Source of the DNA: an uncultured Clostridia bacterium
Lineage (GTDB): Bacteria > Bacillota > Clostridia > Oscillospirales > Acutalibacteraceae
Direction: 5' to 3'
NCBI GenBank assembly: GCA_947652665.1
Contig: CANTDZ010000002.1
Location: forward strand, 1 to 56,966
DNA: 56,966 bases
Below, piece by piece: positions 25,522 through 32,365 of this stretch. Within the stretch, counting starts at the first letter, position 1; every line of letters begins with the position of its first letter. The notes below the pieces were generated by a model. That model had not been told where the DNA came from. It saw nothing but the letters and a program-made list of their open reading frames with translations, and made no database searches. The translations under genes were made by a program, and so were the position numbers.

Positions 25522-26364
25522 CTATTCGCCGATGTGCCCCGAGCTTAAGCCTTCGACCGCGCTGCCTAAGGGGAGCCATTCCATGCACTCGCCGATGTGC
25601 TTGTCCCAGAAAATCCAATCGTGGCCGCCGGGCCCCTCATGCCAAGTGACTTCGTAGCCCAGGGAAAGGAGTAGGTCACGGTACTCCCGGTTAGAGCCGA
25701 TGAGGTCGTCCTCGGTGCCGCAGGCCATGTAGAATTTCGGCTTGTGGGGGCCTTTGGCTGTCTTTTCGGCCAGGGCATTATAGTCCCATTCGCCGCCTTT
25801 TACGGTAGACAGGTCGTTGAAAATCGATTCGCCGTAGCCCCGGTTGTTGAAGATATTGTCGGTGTATTCCGTGGCGTTCAAAAAGTTCGACTCCAAAACA
25901 TAGGCAGAAGACAACGCCACCACATGGCTGAACGTGTCTGCAAACCGCAGCCCGTTGATAGTCGCGCCGTACCCGCCCATAGACAGGCCGCCAATGAACG
26001 TGTCCTCGCGCTTGCGGGAGAGGGGGAAGGAGCGCCGGGTAAAATCCACCAGCTCTTTGCCAATAAACGTGCTGTACAGGTTGCCGGATTTCGTGTTGTC
26101 CACATAAAAGCTGTTGTCGCCGCTGGGCATTACCACCGCCAAATCGTGATCCTGGGCCCAAGCCTGCACCCGTGTGCCGCTGACCCAGTCTGTGTAGTTG
26201 CCAAAAAGCCCGTGGAGCAGATAAAGGGTCTTGAGGGGCTTCTCCTCCTGCAGAGCCGGTTTGCCGTCGGGGCCAAAGACGCGCTTGTCCGTGGGCAGGA
26301 CCACCTGGATGGGCACGGTGCGGTTCAGGCAGTTGGAAAAGAAATTGCATTGGATAAGGGCCAT
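25522..26364 (-). CDS. esterase D/feruloyl-esterase-like hydrolase, copy 1
   Basis: A 280-residue paralogue of the neighbouring esterase: LLHGLFGNYTDWVSGT, nucleophile GLSMGGYG, acid in CGTEDDLIG, His in GPGGHDWIFWD. Sequence divergence from copy 2 is substantial, so the two probably differ in substrate. ATG 26364 is chosen because AGGAGG sits 9 nt upstream; the ATG at 26373 abuts that site. It is first in a two-gene operon from the promoter at 26413-26441. Confidence 0.88.
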   Translation of the reverse strand: MALIQCNFFSNCLNRTVPIQVVLPTDKRVFGPDGKPALQEEKPLKTLYLLHGLFGNYTDWVSGTRVQAWAQDHDLAVVMPSGDNSFYVDNTKSGNLYSTFIGKELVDFTRRSFPLSRKREDTFIGGLSMGGYGATINGLRFADTFSHVVALSSAYVLESNFLNATEYTDNIFNNRGYGESIFNDLSTVKGGEWDYNALAEKTAKGPHKPKFYMACGTEDDLIGSNREYRDLLLSLGYEVTWHEGPGGHDWIFWDKHIGECMEWLPLGSAVEGLSSGHIGE

Positions 26365-26412
26365 AAAATACATCCTCCTAAAAGTTTCTGGCGGGGCAGC
26401 CCCGCTACGCTT

Positions 26413-26450
26413 ATTATACTCTTGATTTTCTATTCCCGCAAGTGTAGAAT
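26413..26450. promoter_or_regulatory. overlapping divergent promoters
   Basis: Minus strand: TTGCGG-N17-TATAAT over 26413-26441, toward the esterases. Plus strand: TTGATT (26422-26427)-N17-TAGAAT (26445-26450), toward the GATase-like gene. The two core promoters overlap, so simultaneous firing is unlikely. Confidence 0.65.
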
Positions 26451-26481
26451 AGTCTCAAACGACCCGGACAGGAGACCCCTT

Positions 26482-27195
26482 ATGAAACCGCTCATTGCTA
26501 TCGTATCCCTCTACGACGAAATAAAAGAAAGCTACTGGATGCTCCCCGGCTACTCCCTGGCCCTGGAGCAGGCCGGCGCGTCCCCGGTGATCCTGCCGCC
26601 CACCAGCGACCGGGACACCCTGGTCCGTTATGTGCAAACGTTCGACGGCTTCCTGTTCCCCGGCGGCCACGACCTGGACCCTTCGCTCTATAACGGCCCG
26701 CCCTCCGAGAAGTTGGGCCCCCTGTGCCCCCAGCGCGACGGGATGGAGCGCCAGCTTTTCCCTTTGGCTTTGGAGAGCCGCAAACCCCTGCTGGGCATCT
26801 GCCGCGGCATACAATTATTTAATAGTATGCTGGGCGGCGACCTCTACCAGGATATCCCCACCGAACACCCCAGCGAAATCGAGCACCACGAGACCCCGCC
26901 CTATGACAAAGTAGCGCACCAGGTGACGGTAGGGGAGGGCACTTTGCTGGAAAAAATCTTATGTGTGCGCGAACTAGGCGTAAACAGCTACCATCATCAG
27001 GGTATCAAACGTCTGGGCCGTGATTTGCAGGTGAACGCCGTGGCCCCGGACGGCATGGTGGAAGCCGTAAGCATTGCAAACCACCCCTTTGCGCTGGCCG
27101 TGCAGTGGCATCCGGAGTTCTCCTACCGGTCTGACGAAAACAGCCGGAAAATTTTTAAAGCATTTGTTGACGCGTGCTGCCCGATTATGCTATAA
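26482..27195 (+). CDS. gamma-glutamyl-gamma-aminobutyrate hydrolase family protein (class I GATase-like)
   Basis: A 237-residue PuuD-type hydrolase. FDGFLFPGGHDLDPSLY, the nucleophile elbow PLLGICRGIQLFN (Cys about residue 110) and the catalytic His/Glu in VQWHPEFSY mark the class I glutamine amidotransferase fold without a synthetase domain. The family cleaves gamma-glutamyl amides, as in putrescine breakdown; no other putrescine gene is near. ATG 26482 follows CAGGAG. The last 30 bases of the gene carry the plus-strand promoter of the downstream antisense RNA candidate. Confidence 0.88.
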   Translation: MKPLIAIVSLYDEIKESYWMLPGYSLALEQAGASPVILPPTSDRDTLVRYVQTFDGFLFPGGHDLDPSLYNGPPSEKLGPLCPQRDGMERQLFPLALESRKPLLGICRGIQLFNSMLGGDLYQDIPTEHPSEIEHHETPPYDKVAHQVTVGEGTLLEKILCVRELGVNSYHHQGIKRLGRDLQVNAVAPDGMVEAVSIANHPFALAVQWHPEFSYRSDENSRKIFKAFVDACCPIML

Positions 27196-27196
27196 T
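27167..27196 (+). promoter_or_regulatory. promoter of the candidate antitoxin RNA
   Basis: TTGACG (27167-27172), 18-nt spacer, TATAAT (27191-27196), embedded in the 3' end of the GATase-like gene. Confidence 0.65.
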
Positions 27197-27241
27197 AAAA
27201 ACAGAAAGGACGCTGCCGCATGGCGGTCAGCCCTTTTCATT

Positions 27242-27313
27242 AGCTAAGTAGGTTAAACCACTAGCCGTTCGGGTGCTGGCCGAGCGGCTAGTACGCTTTT
27301 GGAGCTAAGTAGG
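27242..27313. repeat. pair of 11-bp direct repeats flanking a 13-bp hairpin
   Basis: AGCTAAGTAGG occurs at 27242-27252 and 27303-27313. Between them, ACTAGCCG (27260-27267)/CGGCTAGT (27285-27292), extended by TTCGG/CCGAG, forms a 13-bp stem with a 7-nt loop. The right repeat lies inside the peptide gene. Transcripts from opposite strands would be complementary at the repeats and at the hairpin. Confidence 0.85.
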
Positions 27314-27371
27314 CCAGCAACAAGATTGCCAAGGCCACACAAACTGCAAAACGCAGTATTTTTGCTCCCAT
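27288..27371 (-). CDS. 27-residue hydrophobic peptide, candidate type I toxin
   Basis: A small gene with an excellent ribosome site (GAAGGGAGG about 9 nt before ATG 27371) and stop TAG at 27288-27290 inside the shared hairpin. The product has a basic N-terminus (MGAKILR), one membrane-spanning core (FAVCVALAILLLAYLA) and a short tail (PKAY), the usual build of type I toxins. It does not match Fst, TxpA, BsrG or Ldr as I know them. A consensus promoter lies at 27497-27524. The leader of about 118 nt is highly structured (27474-27490 and around 27412-27437), and an antisense promoter opposes it. Confidence 0.62.
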   Translation of the reverse strand: MGAKILRFAVCVALAILLLAYLAPKAY

Positions 27372-27473
27372 ATAGCGCCACCTCCCTTCGTGTAAACTCA
27401 GGGAAATGTACCACCCCCTTTCTGTCGGGGAGTGGGCTAACCGCCTATCTAAATGCAGCAACGTCTCTTTCTG

Positions 27474-27499
27474 GCCCCCAGTGAGGGGGCATTTTTATT
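27474..27499 (+). terminator. terminator (plus strand); also a 5' stem-loop of the peptide mRNA
   Basis: GCCCCC (27474-27479)/GGGGGC (27485-27490) followed by ATTTTTATT. Read on the minus strand, the same stem would be the very 5' end of the peptide mRNA. Confidence 0.85.
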
Positions 27500-27524
27500 A
27501 TAACAGCTTGTCGGGATTTGTCAA
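27497..27524 (-). promoter_or_regulatory. consensus promoter of the hydrophobic peptide gene
   Basis: Minus strand TTGACA, 16-nt spacer, TATAAT. It is back to back with the plus-strand promoter at 27535-27562, which shares the sequence TTGACAAATC at its -35. Confidence 0.85.
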
Positions 27525-27534
27525 TGGACGCACC

Positions 27535-27562
27535 TTGACAAATCGGCGGATTATGGTATAAT
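27535..27562 (+). promoter_or_regulatory. consensus promoter of the HExxH protein gene
   Basis: TTGACA (27535-27540), 16-nt spacer, TATAAT (27557-27562), 25 nt before the start codon. Confidence 0.85.
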
Positions 27563-27587
27563 ATTTTTAATTGGGAGGGTGATAGAA

Positions 27588-28337
27588 ATGATAGGTGCAC
27601 TTTCTGCATACTCACGCGTATACAATGTCAATCTGAATAACGTAAACCTGTACAACCGCCAGTCCATGCCCGAGACCCCGGTGCAGCCGGTAAAGCCGGT
27701 ATCCACGGTTACGGCGCAGGCGGCCCAGCCGGTTGCTTATAATACGCGGCTGCCCAGTGAGTTTTCGGAATATACGATGCCCGTCCTGCCCAGCGGCTAT
27801 GCGGCGGATATGGCCAACCGTTCCCGGGTGGAGTACCCCCAGGGCCAGGAAGCCAGCCTTCCCGCACAGGCCCAGACGGCAGCCCAGGAATTGCCCAGCT
27901 GGCCCGGTGCCAACGCTGCGGAGACCCTTGTACGTATGCGCATCCAGTACGGCCCGGAGGCCGCCGGAGCGGAAAACGCCGAAACCGGTGCCGTTGCCGC
28001 CCAGGAAGCCCTGGAGGAGGGCACCTGCGAGACCTGCGAGAAGCGCAAGTACCAGGACGGCTCCGACGACAGCACGGTGTCCTTCCAGAGCCCGACCCGC
28101 ATCGACCCGGACATGGTGGCCTCGGCGGTGCGCGGCCATGAAATGGAGCACGTGGCCCATGAGCAGGCCAAGGCCCAACAGGAAGACCGCAAGGTGGTCA
28201 GCCAGACCGTGACCCTGCATACCGACATCTGCCCGGAATGCGGCAAGGCCTACATTTCCGGCGGCACGACCCGGACGGTCACCAAGGCGAACCCCGAACA
28301 GGTCGTACCCGAGGAAGAGGATTCCGAGGCAGCATAA
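27588..28337 (+). CDS. putative metalloprotease of the CJM1_0395/SprA-like family
   Basis: A 249-residue protein with a low-complexity, Pro/Gln/Ala-rich N-terminal half and a conserved C-terminal part: VASAVRGHEMEHVAHEQAKA contains the zinc-protease motif HExxH, followed by DICPECGKAYISGGTT, where the CxxC suggests a metal site. I place it in the 'putative metalloprotease' family that includes SprA; activity is unproven. A second CxxC (CETCEKRKY) stands at about residue 145. No signal peptide. ATG 27588 follows TTGGGAGGG; a terminator follows, so it is monocistronic. Confidence 0.72.
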   Translation: MIGALSAYSRVYNVNLNNVNLYNRQSMPETPVQPVKPVSTVTAQAAQPVAYNTRLPSEFSEYTMPVLPSGYAADMANRSRVEYPQGQEASLPAQAQTAAQELPSWPGANAAETLVRMRIQYGPEAAGAENAETGAVAAQEALEEGTCETCEKRKYQDGSDDSTVSFQSPTRIDPDMVASAVRGHEMEHVAHEQAKAQQEDRKVVSQTVTLHTDICPECGKAYISGGTTRTVTKANPEQVVPEEEDSEAA

Positions 28338-28349
28338 CAAAGGAATAAC

Positions 28350-28382
28350 GCCCTGGGCATCCCCGGGGCTTTTGCTTTTTTT
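28350..28382 (+). terminator. Rho-independent terminator
   Basis: GCCCTGGG (28350-28357)/CCCGGGGC (28362-28369), then TTTTGCTTTTTTT. Confidence 0.85.
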
Positions 28383-28403
28383 GCAGGATATGCCCTATAC
28401 ATC

Positions 28404-28432
28404 TTGCATTTTCCGGGAGCAAGGTCTATAAT
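28404..28432 (+). promoter_or_regulatory. promoter of ilvE
   Basis: TTGCAT (28404-28409), 17-nt spacer, TATAAT (28427-28432). Confidence 0.75.
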
Positions 28433-28465
28433 AGTTTGAGAAAAATAAAGAAAGTGGTGTTTCAA

Positions 28466-29536
28466 ATGCAGGAGATCAAGATCGAATTGACCAAAAATCC
28501 CAAACAGAAGCCCGCCGACCAGTCCAAGCTGGGCTTTGGTAAGATATTCACCGATCATATGTACATCATGCCCTACGACCCCGAGCATGGCTGGCACGAC
28601 CCGCGCATCGAACCCTACCACCCGCTGCAGCTGGACCCCTCCGCTATGGTGTTCCACTACGGCCAGGAGATGTTCGAGGGTCTGAAAGCCTACCGTTCGG
28701 AGGACGGCCGCACGCTGATGTTCCGGCCCGACAAAAACATAGCCCGGGCCAATAACTCCAACCGCCGCCTGTGCATCCCGGAGATTCCCGAGGACGACTT
28801 CCTCAACGGCCTGAAGACCCTGGTGAGCGTGGAAAAAGACTGGATTCCCACGGCCCCCGGCACGTCGCTGTACGTGCGGCCCTTTGTCATTGCCACCGAC
28901 CCCTTCCTGGGCGTGCGACCCTCGGATACGTACCTGTTCATGATCATCCTGTCCCCCTCCGGCGCCTACTATGAGAGCGGCCTGGACCCGGTCAAGATTT
29001 GGATTGAAGACGACTACGTGCGCGCCGTGCGCGGCGGCATCGGCGAGGCCAAGACTGGCGGCAACTACGTGGCCAGCCTCAAGGCGCAGATGAAGGCCCA
29101 CGACGAGGGCTATTCCCAGGTGCTGTGGCTGGACGGCGTGGAGCGCAAGTACATTGAGGAAGTAGGCGCCATGAACATCTTCTTCAAGATAAACGGCAAG
29201 GTGGTCACGCCCGTGCTCAACGGCAGCATCCTGCCGGGCGTCACCCGGGCTTCCTGCATCGACTTGTGCAGGCACTGGGGTATGGAAGTAGAGGAGCGCC
29301 GCATTTCCGTAGACGAGCTGGTAGCGGCCGCCAAAGATGGCTCCCTGGAGGAGTGCTGGGGCAGCGGCACTGCTGCCGTAATCTCCCCGGTAGGGGCCCT
29401 GCGCTTCGAAGATACGGTGATGGAAATTTCCGGCGGCGGCATCGGGCCCATCAGCCAGAAGCTGTATGACACGGTGACCGGGCTGCAGACGGGCAAAATC
29501 GAAGACACGTTCGGGTGGGTAATTGAGGTCCAGTGA
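28466..29536 (+). CDS. ilvE: branched-chain amino acid aminotransferase
   Basis: A 356-residue fold-type IV PLP aminotransferase (IlvE group II) that interconverts Leu, Ile and Val with their 2-keto acids. Key segments: FHYGQEMFEGLKAYR, the arginine-rich SLYVRPFVIATD, the PLP-lysine region GNYVASLKAQMKA, and EVGAMNIFF. The Gly-rich ECWGSGTAAVISPVG is typical. ATG 28466 fits homologous N-termini (MQEIKIELT). There is no T-box or peptide leader before it; the next promoter at 29576 begins an unrelated unit. Confidence 0.95.
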   Translation: MQEIKIELTKNPKQKPADQSKLGFGKIFTDHMYIMPYDPEHGWHDPRIEPYHPLQLDPSAMVFHYGQEMFEGLKAYRSEDGRTLMFRPDKNIARANNSNRRLCIPEIPEDDFLNGLKTLVSVEKDWIPTAPGTSLYVRPFVIATDPFLGVRPSDTYLFMIILSPSGAYYESGLDPVKIWIEDDYVRAVRGGIGEAKTGGNYVASLKAQMKAHDEGYSQVLWLDGVERKYIEEVGAMNIFFKINGKVVTPVLNGSILPGVTRASCIDLCRHWGMEVEERRISVDELVAAAKDGSLEECWGSGTAAVISPVGALRFEDTVMEISGGGIGPISQKLYDTVTGLQTGKIEDTFGWVIEVQ

Positions 29537-29575
29537 GGAAATGACTACCATCCATAGATTTCCGAAGCAAAACCC

Positions 29576-29605
29576 TTGACAAATCGTACAAAAAAGTGCT
29601 ATAAT
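29576..29605 (+). promoter_or_regulatory. promoter of a candidate small RNA
   Basis: TTGACA (29576-29581), 18-nt spacer, TATAAT (29600-29605). Confidence 0.8.
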
Positions 29606-29611
29606 CTTTTC

Positions 29612-29728
29612 ACAAAAGAAATCTGTGCTGAGCAGATTTCTACCCTAAAGCGGACAACAATGGGCAATTGTAAATTTAGAGTGAGTATGGGGGGATCGGG
29701 CCTTCGGGTTCGGTCCCCCATACTTTTG
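29612..29728 (+). ncRNA. candidate small RNA of about 115 nt
   Basis: A unit of consensus promoter plus terminator with no plausible coding sequence between. Three hairpins: AGAAATCTG/CAGATTTCT near 29620-29642, ACAAT/ATTGT near 29656-29670, and the terminator AGTATGGGGG (29684-29693)/CCCCCATACT (29715-29724), whose upper stem has a TTCG tetraloop. It does not match any riboswitch core I know. The next gene has its own promoter (29775-29804), which favours an independent sRNA, although an attenuated leader of that gene cannot be excluded. Confidence 0.58.
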
Positions 29729-29774
29729 CGCATCTTTCGGAAATCTTACGATTCCTTACGTTTTTCCATTCGGG

Positions 29775-29804
29775 TTTACAAGGGGAAAGGGGCTGTGCTA
29801 CAAT
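29775..29804 (+). promoter_or_regulatory. promoter of the UPF0104-type gene
   Basis: TTTACA (29775-29780), 18-nt spacer, TACAAT (29799-29804), 34 nt before the start. Confidence 0.6.
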
Positions 29805-29838
29805 AGAAATACCAATCAGGAGGGAAGGAAGCGCGGCT

Positions 29839-30897
29839 ATGAAGAAAAAGAGGAAGATACCCTGGAGCCTGCTCTACATCGCGGCGACCATCGTGGCGGT
29901 GGTGCTGTTCGGCGTGTTCAATCGGGAGTTTGCAAACGTGTTCGCCACCATTGCCGGCCTGGTGCCCGGCTGGCTGACCCTGGCCATTTTGATTACCATC
30001 ATCTTTTTTGGCTTCGAGGGCGGCATCATCTGCCTGCTCATGCGCAGCCAGCACATCCCCATGGGGTGGGGGGCCAGCATGAAGATCGGCCTCATTGGCA
30101 TCTACTACTCGTACATCACGCCCAGCTCTACCGGGGGCCAGCCCATGCAGGCCGCGTACCTGCGCCGGGACAACATTCCCGTGGGCCTTTCCACGGCGGT
30201 ATTGCTGATGAAATTCTTCTGCTACCAATGCGCATTCGTACTGTGTTCGGTGATATTTTACTGCATGATGTACGAAAAGCTTAGGGCCGAAAACCCCGCC
30301 ATCCTCCCCCTGATCCTGCTGGGGCTGCTGATAAACGGCGGCTCGATCCTGTTCTTTGCGTCCCTGTTCATCAAGCCCGTTTTCCACGTGATCTGCCGCT
30401 TTGCCAAATGGCTGGCCGGCCGCTTCCGCTTCCTGCGGGAGCGCTTCCATCTGCTGGACACCATCGACAAATTCGAGGCTGACTTCGGCAGCTTCACCGA
30501 CAATTTTAAGGAGAAGAAAGCCAGCGTGATTTGGGGCATTGTGCTGTCCATCCCGCAGTTTTTCCTGCAAATGAGCGTGATTTTCTTCATTTTCCGCGCA
30601 TTTGGCTATGGGGACGTAAGCTATTGGGAGATTGTGGCGGTGCAGAGCCTCCTGCAGGTATCGGTGTCGTTCATGCCCATGCCGGGGGCTTCGGGGGCCC
30701 AGGAGCTGGGCTTCTCCTCCTACTTCCGCAACTACTTTGTCCACGGCGACCTGTACGCGGCGGTGATGGTCTGGCGGTTTTTCACCTATTACCTGGTGGT
30801 CATAGCCGGGGCCCTTTTGGTGGTTATTGACCAGTTTTTATACCGCAGGAAGCAGCTGCGCTCCGGAATAGGGGGCGGCAGGAAAGAAAAAACATAG
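29839..30897 (+). CDS. UPF0104/lysylphosphatidylglycerol-synthase-transmembrane-like protein
   Basis: A 352-residue integral membrane protein with about eight spans. IYYSYITPSSTGGQPMQAAYLRRDNIP (about residues 92-118) and the later MPMPGASGAQELGFSSYF are hallmark motifs of the UPF0104/YbhN group, which shares the flippase half of MprF. No C-terminal aminoacyl-transferase domain is present, so lysyl transfer is not expected; lipid handling is an inference. ATG 29839 follows AGGAGGGAAGG. Confidence 0.85.
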   Translation: MKKKRKIPWSLLYIAATIVAVVLFGVFNREFANVFATIAGLVPGWLTLAILITIIFFGFEGGIICLLMRSQHIPMGWGASMKIGLIGIYYSYITPSSTGGQPMQAAYLRRDNIPVGLSTAVLLMKFFCYQCAFVLCSVIFYCMMYEKLRAENPAILPLILLGLLINGGSILFFASLFIKPVFHVICRFAKWLAGRFRFLRERFHLLDTIDKFEADFGSFTDNFKEKKASVIWGIVLSIPQFFLQMSVIFFIFRAFGYGDVSYWEIVAVQSLLQVSVSFMPMPGASGAQELGFSSYFRNYFVHGDLYAAVMVWRFFTYYLVVIAGALLVVIDQFLYRRKQLRSGIGGGRKEKT

Positions 30898-30959
30898 AAT
30901 TTCTGTATTTATTAGCAGTTCTTTACGAAGATTTTTCTCCTGATTTTTAAAAAAATGCA

Positions 30960-30988
30960 TTGACAATTCCGAAATTATATTATAAAAT
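30960..30988 (+). promoter_or_regulatory. promoter of the BlaI-like regulator
   Basis: TTGACA (30960-30965), 17-nt spacer, TAAAAT (30983-30988), in AT-rich DNA. The leader of about 100 nt to 31096 can fold: CCAG...CTGG around 31005-31027 and GGCCT...AGGCC around 31032-31046. Confidence 0.6.
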
Positions 30989-31096
30989 ATATTAAAGACT
31001 AACCAGGGGGAAGGTATATCCCGCTGGGCAGGGCCTCGGAAGGCCGGCCATACAACTGGACCAGCTCTCTGTCTAATTAAAAGGAGTTGTCACTCT

Positions 31097-31513
31097 ATGA
31101 AACGAAAAAAGGCACACCAGTTGACAAATTCTGAATTGATACTCATGGAGATCCTCTGGGAGGCCGGCCGCCCTCTTTGCCGGCCTGAGATCATTTCTGC
31201 TGCCGTCAACGAGAAGGGGGAACCCCTTTTTGCCGTCAGCTCCTTCCATCTTTTGGTGAACGAGCTGCTGGAAAAGGGGTACATCAAAGTCACCAACGGC
31301 ACGGGCCGGGGGCGCAAGCACGCCCGCAGCTATGCGCCTACGCTTACGCGCAACCAGCATTTTGCGCTGCAGATCGTGCGTTCGGGCAACGTAGGGCCCA
31401 TGGATATCCCGGACATTGTGTGTTCGCTGCTGCAATACGCCGAGGTGGACGACGCGAAGACGGTGCTCAACAAGATTGAGGAAAAGGCCGAGCAGGTAAC
31501 GGCGGCCTATTAA
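31097..31513 (+). CDS. BlaI/MecI-family winged-helix transcriptional regulator
   Basis: A 138-residue DNA-binding protein. LTNSELILMEILWEAGRPLCRPEI ... AVSSFHLLVNELLEKGYIKV is the winged-helix pattern of BlaI/MecI/CopY repressors (about residues 10-70), followed by a helical dimerisation tail ending LNKIEEKAEQVTAAY. The usual partner sensor-protease BlaR1/MecR1 is not adjacent, so the signal is unknown. ATG 31097 follows AAAAGGAG. A terminator at 31528 makes it monocistronic. Confidence 0.78.
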   Translation: MKRKKAHQLTNSELILMEILWEAGRPLCRPEIISAAVNEKGEPLFAVSSFHLLVNELLEKGYIKVTNGTGRGRKHARSYAPTLTRNQHFALQIVRSGNVGPMDIPDIVCSLLQYAEVDDAKTVLNKIEEKAEQVTAAY

Positions 31514-31527
31514 AACGAAATAATCGA

Positions 31528-31556
31528 AGCCGGTGCCAGGGGGCATCGGCTTTTTT
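31528..31556 (+). terminator. Rho-independent terminator
   Basis: AGCCGGTGCC (31528-31537)/GGCATCGGCT (31542-31551) with six T's. Confidence 0.88.
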
Positions 31557-31560
31557 GCGT

Positions 31561-31635
31561 TTTATAAAGATTTATAAAGATTCACATTTGAAGTGCACTT
31601 TAAGGCTTGCGCAAAGTGGACAAATATGGTATACT
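31561..31635 (+). promoter_or_regulatory. promoter and possible operator of the amino-acid ABC operon
   Basis: TTGCGC (31607-31612), 17-nt spacer, TATACT (31630-31635). Upstream lie a tandem 10-bp repeat TTTATAAAGA (31561-31570, 31571-31580) and a perfect palindrome AAGTGCACTT (31591-31600), a plausible regulator site. Confidence 0.65.
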
Positions 31636-31688
31636 TAACACCGTCCCCAGCAGGGACGAAGTTTTTCCGAGAGGGAGTAGAGCGCGCA

Positions 31689-32363
31689 ATGAGTGAACGA
31701 CTGTGGGGAATCCTCGTAGATTCCTTCCCCAAGATCCTGGTGCCGGGCCTTACCATGACCCTGCCTTTGACCGCCATCGCCTTTGCCTTTGCCATGGTGC
31801 TGGCCATCTTCATGGCGCTGGTGCAGTTTGCCAATGTCCCGGTGCTCAAGCAGCTTTCGCGGTTTCATATTTGGGTGTTCCGCGGGACGCCGCTTTTGCT
31901 GCAGCTGATGTTAATCTTCTACGGCCTGCCGAACCTGGGCATCCTCATCGAGCCCTTCCCGGCGGCGGTGCTGGTGTTTTCCCTCAACGAGGGGGCCTAC
32001 TGTGCGGAGATCGTCCGCGCCGCTTTGGAAGCCGTGCCCTCCGGCCAGCTGGAAGCCGGGTACTGCGTAGGCATGAGCTACCTGCAGACCATGCGGCGGA
32101 TCGTGCTGCCCCAGGCCATGCGCACGGCGTTCCCGTCGCTGGCAAACTCCCTTATCGCCATGATGAAGGACACGTCGCTGGCGTCCACCATCACGGTGAC
32201 GGAGATGCTCATGGCCAGCCAGCGCATCATTGCCCGTACATACGAGCCCCTAGCCCTGTACATGGAGGCGGGTGTTATCTATTTGCTGTTCTCTACGGTG
32301 CTGACCAAGCTTCAGCAGATCGGCGAGAAGAAGCTGGGCGCCTACACGGCAAAGGAGGGCTGA
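31689..32363 (+). CDS. polar amino acid ABC transporter, permease
   Basis: A 224-residue inner-membrane permease of the His/Glu/Gln type (HisM/GlnP). FRGTPLLLQLMLIFYGLP and the coupling motif EAGYCVGMSYLQTMRRIVLPQAM (EAA loop) are diagnostic; about five spans are visible. It forms a dimer with the ATPase encoded 2 nt downstream. ATG 31689 follows GAGGGAG. Together with the binding protein at 33342 it forms an uptake system for an amino acid not identifiable from sequence. Confidence 0.93.
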   Translation: MSERLWGILVDSFPKILVPGLTMTLPLTAIAFAFAMVLAIFMALVQFANVPVLKQLSRFHIWVFRGTPLLLQLMLIFYGLPNLGILIEPFPAAVLVFSLNEGAYCAEIVRAALEAVPSGQLEAGYCVGMSYLQTMRRIVLPQAMRTAFPSLANSLIAMMKDTSLASTITVTEMLMASQRIIARTYEPLALYMEAGVIYLLFSTVLTKLQQIGEKKLGAYTAKEG

Positions 32364-32365
32364 TC

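Larger units (their letters stand above)
27203..27499 (+). ncRNA. candidate antisense (antitoxin) RNA opposite the small hydrophobic peptide
   Basis: A transcript starting near 27203 has no substantial coding sequence (only ATG 27220 to TAG 27243, seven codons). It would first form hairpin 27212-27231, then the 13-bp hairpin 27260-27292 followed by CTTTT, where it may end (about 95 nt). If it reads on, it ends at the strong terminator 27474-27499 and covers the whole peptide gene on the opposite strand. On the minus strand, the 27212-27231 hairpin is followed by a U-rich run and could end the peptide mRNA. Confidence 0.5.

Noticed and set aside
27220..27243. Seven-codon frame ATG...TAG in the antisense RNA candidate
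   Set aside because: It has a fair ribosome site but is short and sits in a hairpin; without expression data it is not worth calling a gene.
29576..29806. A 76-codon frame over the candidate sRNA
   Set aside because: It begins at the -35 box, runs through a terminator hairpin and has no ribosome site.
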